From Acidobacteriaceae bacterium (lineage in GTDB: Bacteria > Acidobacteriota > Terriglobia > Terriglobales > Acidobacteriaceae): 40,820 nt of DNA. Made by a program: the position numbers and the translations under genes. The DNA lies in the NCBI GenBank assembly GCA_031296355.1, contig JARLFX010000032.1:1-40820 (forward strand). The letters run 5' to 3'. Positions 35,885-40,820 of this stretch are shown here, one piece after another. The notes under the pieces are model-generated. The model was not told the origin of the DNA, searched no databases, and saw only the letters and a program-made list of their open reading frames with translations. Position 1 is the first letter of the stretch, and every line of letters starts with the position of its first letter.

Positions 35885-36211
35885 TTAAGTATGGATCTGA
35901 CGCATGGCGTAGAGGATATCCTCGGTCGGTGAAACTAGAAGCAGCTCTTCGGCTACCTGGATGGAGAAACGTTGTTTTGCTGAGAGATTTTTGGATTTAC
36001 GCAGTTCGGCAAGAATACCGGCAACGGATAACAAGGGAACGCGGACCCGGCGTCGTTCGGAATAGATTGCACGTAGAAGTGCCTCTCTCTGCTTGAGAAG
36101 GGCGCGGAGTTTGCGAGGAGAAGGTTCATGTTTTCTTACCTGGGCGGTCAGAAGATTCAGACGCTCATTTAAGGCAGAGAGCTGAGGTCGCGTACGTTTT
36201 TCAATGCCCAT
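35885..36211 (-). CDS. Small coiled-coil hypothetical protein
   Basis: The protein has 108 residues, with an ATG complementary to 36209-36211 and an AGGGG about 10 bases upstream. It is highly charged and predicted helical: LSALNERLNLLTAQVRKHEP, LRALLKQREALLRAIYSERRRVRVP, ILAELRKSKNLSAKQRFSIQVAEELLL. Heptad-like leucines suggest a coiled coil. There is no signal, membrane span or recognised domain. A strong terminator follows it, supporting a real transcription unit. It lies downstream of the mobilisation genes on the same strand. Confidence 0.6.
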   Translation of the reverse strand: MGIEKRTRPQLSALNERLNLLTAQVRKHEPSPRKLRALLKQREALLRAIYSERRRVRVPLLSVAGILAELRKSKNLSAKQRFSIQVAEELLLVSPTEDILYAMRQIHT

Positions 36212-36778
36212 TTACATGTAGCCCCTAATGAATTCAGCTTCAACATGGGCTGTCCCTTCGGAATGATATGAAGATACGTCCATGTTGCCAACTGTGGTTA
36301 CTGGTAGTGCATCCTCCTGCGATACAGGAGGACGCATAGATCTATGGCAAGAGCCACAGGCAATCGCTTTCTACATCAAAGAGCCGCCCAGGGTTCCGCC
36401 GTAGGTTTGACTGCATCATCGCCCACCCTTTTATCCTCCGTATCGGAGAAGTGTAAACAGACTGCGAAGACAGCGAGGTGAGGTGTCAAGGCTGATTAAA
36501 GTATACATAACAGACATCGAAACAGTCTACGTAACTAGTCGTAGTCATGGGGGCAGTCGTCCATCTCAGTAGCTGTTGTCGAGACGGAGTTTGTGGTACG
36601 CACGCGGTTAGTTACCCATCAGATGCGCCCCCGCTAAAGTTTGCAGAATAGGTGCCTGTCGAGTAGGCGCGAGGTGTTGCTAGGTTGTAGGCGCAGCCTT
36701 CAAAAGCCTCACGATGCCATAGCTTTCAAAATCGTGACCGCAACGTATTTAATTTAAAGCAGTTCCAGACTCGCGACT
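36212..36778. other. Intergenic region with a hairpin, no supported gene
   Basis: TCCTCCTG-CGATA-CAGGAGGA (36312-36332) is a perfect 8-bp inverted repeat whose right arm contains AGGAGG. A 43-codon frame begins 12 bases later at 36343 (MARATGNRF) but has no recognisable sequence. Nothing else was identified. Confidence 0.35.
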
Positions 36779-37400
36779 TCAGTAAATTTCAATAAGTGAC
36801 GGAAACTGCTTCGGGAGTGAGGCGGAGGCTCGAATCCTCTCCCCTCGACACAAGAGCAATACATGACACAAGAGCAATACATTAAGGTGCTTACCGCGTT
36901 CCTTATCCCAGCGATAATGCCCCACCGCTTTCATCCAGCCTTGTTCATGCTCCAGCTCCCGCATCGCCTGGTCGAGCGTGAACATATCCCGGTAGGGAGT
37001 GTGAGCCCGATACGTCTCTGGATGGACCTTGTTGACCATGATGTGAATGTGGAAGTGTGCCTTGTCATTATGAGCGACGATCAGGTACTGGTGCTCGGCG
37101 AAGCCGAGGTCTTGAAGCGTTCGTAGTGCCGCTGCCTTTCATTGGTTCTGTGTGGGATGTTCGCCGAGAGGCCAGGCTATCTTAGTGGTACACCGGGTCC
37201 TTGCAGAGCGGGTTCATGGCTGCGACACCAAGCATTTCCCCGTGTAAAGTTTCAAACGAGATCAGGTTGTCCGAGAGAACCATCTCCCCACGAAACATCT
37301 CCTTTCCTGTGTCGGGCTCGTGTTCCTTGGTTAGATAGTCTTTGAGTTTCCGGAAGTTCGTTCCCTTGTCCCGTCTGCCATTGGAAATGGGTGCCAGCAT
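36779..37400 (-). pseudogene. Broken MobA/VirD2-type relaxase
   Basis: The frame opens with the ATG complementary to 37398-37400, immediately after the stop of the MobC-like gene. It reads LKDYLTKEHEPDTGKEMFRGEM...AAMNPLCKDPVYH and stops at 37182. The continuation is in another frame: IAWPLGEHPTQNQ, an in-frame TGA (37139-37141), then KAAALRTLQDLGFAEHQYLIVAHNDK and HFHIHIMVN. HFHIH (37043-37057) is the metal-binding HxHxH motif III of relaxases. After WDKERG the protein degenerates around an 18-bp tandem duplication. The family is normally over 300 residues; here one frameshift, one nonsense codon and a lost C-terminus make it non-functional. It would have nicked oriT. Confidence 0.75.
36847..36882. 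repeat. 18-bp tandem duplication in relaxase remnant
   Basis: GACACAAGAGCAATACAT is present twice in immediate succession (36847-36864 and 36865-36882). It adds six codons to the end of the broken relaxase frame (LLLCHV twice). It looks like a replication slippage product. Confidence 0.8.
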
Positions 37401-37730
37401 CTATGTCTCCGGCTCCGATGATTGAAGCCGCTGAATTTCATCACGGATCTCATGGAGAACACGATTGAGCTGATGTCTGGTTTCCGGGAGTCCAGGCTCA
37501 TCCTGGATCTGTTGCAGACAATACTTCTGAAGTCCGCCAAGGCGTGCTAGCGCCCCCATCGCCTTGAGGTTGATCTTGGAGTGGATACGCTTTTGAAGCG
37601 CGCACCGTCGCATATATTCGCTCACAGTGAGTCCCGCGTAATCGGCAAGAGTCTCAATCCTTTCCAACTCCTCAGGAAGCAACCGTAACGTATACCGTTT
37701 CCGGTGTTCGACGATCTTGGGCCTGCTCAT
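37401..37730 (-). CDS. MobC-like relaxosome accessory protein
   Basis: The protein has about 109 residues from the ATG complementary to 37728-37730, with AGAGGA 10 bases upstream; an in-frame ATG at 37739 is nearly on top of that ribosome site, and the open frame extends to 37790. RKRYTLRLLPEELERIETLADYAGLTVSEYMRRCAL is a ribbon-helix-helix segment as in MobC and other mobilisation proteins, followed by a helical tail (LHEIRDEIQRLQSSEPET). Such proteins bind oriT and help the relaxase nick. Its stop codon abuts the relaxase ATG, the usual mobC-mobA order. It appears intact although its partner is broken. Confidence 0.8.
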   Translation of the reverse strand: MSRPKIVEHRKRYTLRLLPEELERIETLADYAGLTVSEYMRRCALQKRIHSKINLKAMGALARLGGLQKYCLQQIQDEPGLPETRHQLNRVLHEIRDEIQRLQSSEPET

Positions 37731-37780
37731 CGTCGACATTCCTCTGGGGTCTCGGGGCGCAGCCCTGAGCAAGTTGCGCA

Positions 37781-37830
37781 AGGTCCACACGAGTAGCCGA
37801 AGGCGGATTGGGTGGACCTGGTGGCAGGAT
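37781..37830 (-). other. Candidate origin of transfer (oriT)
   Basis: AGGTCCAC (37781-37788) and GTGGACCT (37812-37819) form an 8-bp inverted repeat. Right beside it, the minus strand reads CATCCTGCC with ATCCTG complementary to 37825-37830. ATCCTG|C is the nic-region core of RP4-like (MOBP) relaxases, so a nick is predicted between 37825 and 37824 on the minus strand. The location just upstream of mobC and the relaxase fits. The region 37731-38022 otherwise holds no gene. Confidence 0.55.
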
Positions 37831-38022
37831 GAAAACGACCGCAGGGAGTTTTTGTCATGACAGCGCCTGACTTGCCCTCCGACCTAATGAGTTGTGTGTT
37901 GTGCCTCATCGCAATGTTCTGTACTATACGTCTATTGCATTAGTTATGTCTACTTTTGTATGATGCATCTAGAAACCGCAGCACCGGCGCTACGCTGCTG
38001 GAGAGAGGAAGAGAATTAGCCT

Positions 38023-38270
38023 GTGACGGGAAAACAAGAAATCGTGATACGTCTCGGAGCCATCAGCGTGCGGCTAAAGAAACTGTGCATGACACGGCGA
38101 AGAAGAACAGGTGTGAATGCATCTGAAACGCTATTTGATGAAATTGATGAGTTGTTAAAACGCGGCTTTGTGGAGGTTGTGAACTAACTTGACCGGAAGG
38201 GGATGCCACTTTCTGCGGGGACGATATCACGATACTGTAGATCGCGGAGTGAATCAGTGTCAGGCACCGA
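38023..38270 (+). pseudogene. Dead copy of the small accessory gene at 38387
   Basis: A GTG frame at 38023 after AGAGGAAGAG reads SETLFDEIDELLKRGFVEVVN and stops at 38185-38187. Shifted by one frame, the next bases encode DRKGMPLSAGTISRYCRSRS. Together they align with EIDALLERGFAMMEVADRFKQ and AGVPLSAGTLRAYRSRS of the intact protein at 38387. A stop plus frameshift separates the halves, so it is an old tandem duplicate. Confidence 0.7.
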
Positions 38271-38386
38271 TTCGCCAAAAGTCATGGCACAGCCGCTGGC
38301 ATAGACACAACACGATCTCGGCATAAATCCCGGCATCAGTCTGGCACGGTAACGCTACAGAGTATCTCGTTAAGGAGTAACGCTTC

Positions 38387-38872
38387 ATGAATAGAAATCC
38401 GGCAGATGCAATACAGCCCGAAACCGTTGAGGCAATCAGGACGCAGCTGAAAAGTCTGCTGGAGATGCAGCCACAACGTAAGCTCACACGAAGAAATACG
38501 GTTGAGGCGTTATCTCCTGAAATCGATGCGTTGCTGGAACGCGGTTTTGCGATGATGGAGGTCGCAGACCGTTTCAAACAGGCAGGGGTACCACTCTCTG
38601 CCGGAACGTTACGGGCTTACCGTTCACGCAGCAGATCGAAACGCAAGAAAGCCGGAACGCATAAAGCGACTAAATCAAAAGACAGCACAGCATCTGCGCA
38701 AGCCGGCAATGACAGAGGAATGCCAGAGCATACGAATCATAACGCAACCGCAACGCAGCAGCGTAATGGGGTGGCAGATGCAGTGGCGCAACTGCAAGCC
38801 AAGAAAGATGCAATTCGTGCGCTGCCCAAAAGAGGGTCTTTCGTGATTGTGGAAGACACACCGGATATTTGA
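38387..38872 (+). CDS. Small mobilisation-type accessory protein (intact copy)
   Basis: The 161-residue protein starts at ATG 38387 with AAGGAG 9 bases upstream. The middle (LSPEIDALLERGFAMMEVADRFKQAGVPLSAGTLRAYRSR) is a helix-turn-helix-like module of the type found in small proteins of plasmid transfer and mobilisation modules, where it recognises DNA. A basic, low-complexity tail follows (RSRSKRKKAGTHKATKSKDS), then VVEDTPDI at the end. It is cytoplasmic. It lies between the candidate oriT and a P-loop stump, an order seen for accessory genes of mobilisable elements. Its exact role is not known. Confidence 0.65.
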   Translation: MNRNPADAIQPETVEAIRTQLKSLLEMQPQRKLTRRNTVEALSPEIDALLERGFAMMEVADRFKQAGVPLSAGTLRAYRSRSRSKRKKAGTHKATKSKDSTASAQAGNDRGMPEHTNHNATATQQRNGVADAVAQLQAKKDAIRALPKRGSFVIVEDTPDI

Positions 38873-38884
38873 CGGAGAACTAAT

Positions 38885-39008
38885 ATGACACGGCTGATGT
38901 ACTTCCTTGGCAGAGGTAAAGGTGAATTTGGGAAAAGCATTGTGGATATAGACCGCGGTGCCCCCGGAACGCAGTTAGGCGCTTTCGCGTATCGGAATCA
39001 CTTCCGCA
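38885..39008 (+). pseudogene. ParA/TraL-like P-loop ATPase stump
   Basis: ATG 38885 follows GGAGAAC within 8 bases of the previous stop region. MTRLMYFLGRGKGEFGKSIV resembles the N-terminus of ParA-type ATPases, where the P-loop reads KGGxGKS/T; here one glycine is replaced (KGEFGKS). After about 30 residues family similarity ends and the sequence runs into the 3' end of the integrase gene on the other strand. The rest of the protein is missing, so this is a deletion remnant. Confidence 0.45.
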
Positions 39009-40187
39009 TTAGCCTTTTAGCTTGTCCAGATAATCTGCCCACAGTTGCATCATCTTCTTGCGCTCAGGCAAGTGCGCCGTGCGGTTGTAAGCACGACCGT
39101 TGGGATCACGTACGGCATGAGCAAGCTGGTGTTCAATGTAGTCAGGGCGAACGCCGAGCACTTCGTCAAGAATCGTCCGTGCCACGGCCCGGAAGCCATG
39201 CCCGCTCATTTCATCCTTGCTGATGCCCATGCGCCGCATAGCAGCGAGAATTGCGTTATCGCTCATCGGCCGCTGATTACTCCGTGCGCTCGGAAAAACA
39301 AAGCGCCCCAGCCCCGTGAGGGGGTGCAATTCACGCAGGATGGCTAGAGCCTGTCTGGCGAGCGGGACGATGTGCGGGGTATCTGTCTTCGTCACTGTAT
39401 AGCGCCACTCTGCCCCCTCAAGGTCAATGTCTGCCCATTCGGCTCTGCGCAGTTCGCCCGGGCGTACAAATACCAGCGGCGCAAGCCGCAGAGCACAATG
39501 GACCACAAGCGAGCCTTCATAGCCATCCATCGCGCGCAGAATCTCAGCAACTTGCTTCGGATCTGTCGTTGCCGCGAAGTGCGCACCCTTCACCGGAGAA
39601 AGTGCACCGCGAAGATCACTGGACGGATCATGTGCGGCTCGCCCTGTCGCGATGGCGTAGCGGAATACCTGTCCGCAGTTATACAGAGCGCGATGCGCAG
39701 TATCCAGTGCACCTCGGCTTTCAATCCGGCGTAAAACCGCCAGCACTTCGGGTGCGGTAACGTCGGCAAGTGGCCGTCCGCCGATCCAAGGAAAGATGTC
39801 CCGTTCGAAGAGCCTTACAATTCGTTCACTGTGACTCTCAGCCCAGGTCGCAAAGTACTTCGCAAACCACTCCCGCGCTACGACTTCGAAGCTGTTGGCC
39901 GCGCGATCAGCATGGGCCGCTTTTTGCAGCTTGCGGTTCACACTGGGGTCGATACCATCGGCCAGAAGCTTGCGTGCCGCGTCCCGGCGGTCACGTGCAT
40001 CTTTCAGGCTCACGTCGGGATAAACGCCCAGGGACAGCCGCTTTTCCTTGCCGTCAAACCGGTACTTCAACCGCCACCATTTGCCCCCGTTCGGGGAGAC
40101 TTCGAGATACAGCCCGCGCTCATCGAACAGCTTGACAGTTTTCTGCTTAGGTTTGGCGTTCCGGATTGCAGTATTGCTCAGCGGCAT
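39009..40187 (-). CDS. P4-type tyrosine integrase
   Basis: The protein has 392 residues, starting at the ATG complementary to 40185-40187. It has the DUF4102-like N-terminal arm-binding domain (LSNTAIRNAKPKQKTVKLFDERGLYLEV...KWWRLKYRFDGKEKRLSLGVYPDVSL), a core-binding helical domain (about 100-200) and a C-terminal catalytic domain with R242 (VRPGELRRAEW), H330-x-x-R333 (GHGFRAVART), a later histidine (QLAHAVRD) and nucleophile Y367 (AYNRTAHL). All key residues are intact, so it may be active. Such integrases insert islands at tRNA 3' ends. It lies next to tRNA-Phe with a TTGCCCC-type site just upstream of its start, which suggests self-repression. Confidence 0.93.
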   Translation of the reverse strand: MPLSNTAIRNAKPKQKTVKLFDERGLYLEVSPNGGKWWRLKYRFDGKEKRLSLGVYPDVSLKDARDRRDAARKLLADGIDPSVNRKLQKAAHADRAANSFEVVAREWFAKYFATWAESHSERIVRLFERDIFPWIGGRPLADVTAPEVLAVLRRIESRGALDTAHRALYNCGQVFRYAIATGRAAHDPSSDLRGALSPVKGAHFAATTDPKQVAEILRAMDGYEGSLVVHCALRLAPLVFVRPGELRRAEWADIDLEGAEWRYTVTKTDTPHIVPLARQALAILRELHPLTGLGRFVFPSARSNQRPMSDNAILAAMRRMGISKDEMSGHGFRAVARTILDEVLGVRPDYIEHQLAHAVRDPNGRAYNRTAHLPERKKMMQLWADYLDKLKG

Positions 40188-40190
40188 AAT

Positions 40191-40237
40191 GGGGCAACTC
40201 CTTTTCAGCGATACCCACTTGCCCCTAATGTTGCCCC
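40191..40237. other. Putative integrase arm-type repeats, right end
   Basis: TTGCCCC occurs at 40219-40225 and 40231-40237 (12 bp apart), and its inverse GGGGCAA at 40191-40197, right before the integrase start. The 12-bp pair mirrors the pair at 443-461 near the left end. The role as arm sites is inferred. Confidence 0.5.
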
Positions 40238-40347
40238 TACTTACTCCCGGATGTCAAGGAATGGCATTATCCTCTAATGGACGATAAACACCGAAAAACC
40301 CAGCAATTACGCTGATTTTTGGATGCTCTTGGATTTCTTTGGATAAT

Positions 40348-40374
40348 AAAGTGGTGGCCAGAGACGGGATCGAA
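40348..40374. repeat. Right attachment-site repeat (in tRNA-Phe 3' end)
   Basis: AAAGTGGTGGCC followed by AGAGACGGGATCGAA; it overlaps the T-loop, acceptor strand and CCA of the tRNA-Phe gene. It pairs with the copy at 363-388, defining an element of about 40.0 kb. Confidence 0.8.
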
Positions 40375-40426
40375 CCGCCGACGCCGGCCTTTTCAGGGCC
40401 GCGCTCTACCACTGAGCTATCTGGCC
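40352..40426 (-). tRNA. tRNA-Phe (GAA)
   Basis: A complete 75-nt cloverleaf is readable on the minus strand: acceptor GGCCAGA/TCTGGCC, D-arm GCTC-AGTGGTA-GAGC, anticodon arm CGGCC-CTGAAAA-GGCCG with anticodon GAA, T-arm GGCGG-TTCGATC-CCGTC, discriminator A and encoded CCA. It is the target of the integrated element, which restores the 3' end. Confidence 0.95.
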
Positions 40427-40699
40427 GTTTGAGATGTCCGGTGAGTTGAATCGGAGAAGAGTCAACAGCAAGACACAAACGTTCTTGATAAGTATAACAA
40501 TCGTTGCCACGATGCGCCACCGCCCGCACTCTACAATCCAGCAGCCTGCTGCATCAGTGAGATTTTATTGCGGCAGCACGCACGCCAGCCCTGTTTTCCG
40601 CGATGATGTCATCGCTTACATCCTTCCAGCTATAATCGGTCGAGGTTAAAGAAAATCATCTTCGATCGATGCCACCAGCTTCTGGCATGAGGTGAGTGT

Positions 40700-40820
40700 T
40701 TGAATATTCGCGATGTAGCCGAGCGTGCCAGGGTTTCTACCGCCACGGTCTCGCGTGTCATGAGCGGGATTGATGTGGTGAAGCCTGCGACAGTCGCTCG
40801 CGTGCGCAAGTCTGTCGAAG
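40700..40820 (+). CDS. LacI-family transcriptional regulator (N-terminus, cut by window end)
   Basis: From TTG 40700, with GAGGTGAG just upstream, the frame reads NIRDVAERARVSTATVSRVMSG, the helix-turn-helix of LacI/GalR repressors, followed by VVKPATVARVRKSVE. Only about 40 codons are inside the window. It lies outside the attachment site and so belongs to the chromosome, not the element. Confidence 0.85.
   Translation, partial: MNIRDVAERARVSTATVSRVMSGIDVVKPATVARVRKSVE

Noticed and set aside
35608..35888. Overlapping open frames on both strands around 35.6-35.9 kb
   Set aside because: They run through the strong terminator hairpin at 35798-35834, lack ribosome sites and show no recognisable sequence.
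36812..36850. Sequence resembling a tRNA T-arm and acceptor end (GGAGG-CTCGAAT-CCTCT)
   Set aside because: The T-loop begins with C instead of T, no 5' half of a tRNA is found upstream and no matching tRNA is in the window. It might be an old attachment fragment, but support is too thin.
1..40820. CRISPR array or restriction/defence genes within the island
   Set aside because: No regularly spaced repeats and no Cas, methylase or toxin-antitoxin proteins could be recognised.

Overview
The window looks like DNA from a soil acidobacterium of the Terriglobia (Terriglobus/Granulicella/Edaphobacter type). The evidence is an Oar-like TonB-dependent receptor with an N-terminal carboxypeptidase-like domain and no SusD partner, several secreted NHL/beta-propeller proteins, and a one-piece membrane regulator made of a winged helix, one membrane span and a periplasmic domain. 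This assignment rests on protein style only.

Nearly the whole window reads as one integrated element of about 40 kb. An intact tRNA-Phe(GAA) lies at 40352-40426 on the minus strand. The last 23 bases of that tRNA gene plus four flanking bases (40348-40374) recur in the same orientation at 363-388, with one base missing. A P4-type tyrosine integrase sits just inside the tRNA end. Pairs of WTGCCCC repeats with 12-bp periodicity lie inside both ends and look like integrase arm sites. Outside are chromosomal flanks: 1-362, where nothing is recognised, and the start of a LacI-type regulator at 40700.

The cargo (about 1.3-34.1 kb) looks like a plant cell wall polysaccharide (pectin and beta-glucan) utilisation locus. 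Block 1 (1465-7546) has two right-handed beta-helix proteins, a double-domain SGNH/rhamnogalacturonan-acetylesterase-like protein and an (alpha/alpha)6-barrel glycosidase. A minus-strand membrane-bound winged-helix regulator (7554-8882) follows. Then come an NHL protein (9208), a large NHL/Ig-like protein plus a lipoprotein with NHL-like repeats (10639-16136), a Tat-exported GH28 (16459-18129), and a long plus-strand run from 18889 to 34085: TonB receptor, second large NHL protein, third beta-helix protein, GH5, large (alpha/alpha)6 hydrolase, a GH3 stump and GH1 beta-glucosidase. Together they could bind, cut, deacetylate and import oligosaccharides and finish them to monosaccharides.

The most notable signal is a 21-bp box, consensus ATTAACNGCTAATTTYCTTG, found upstream of five transcription units (1342, 9084, 10520, 16344, 18539). 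In four of the five it lies 115-124 bp before the chosen start codon. It has a palindromic core and overlaps a possible -35. I infer it is the operator or promoter of this regulon, and the island's own membrane regulator is the obvious candidate to read it.

The right part (34.1-40.2 kb) is a decaying mobilisation module: a MobC-like protein, a broken HxHxH relaxase, an oriT-like inverted repeat with an ATCCTG|C nic-like sequence, an intact and a dead copy of a small accessory protein, a P-loop stump and the integrase. The element therefore looks like an integrative mobilisable element that has lost self-encoded mobilisation. Fragments of IS5 and IS256 transposases and a truncated GH3 gene are further signs of decay.
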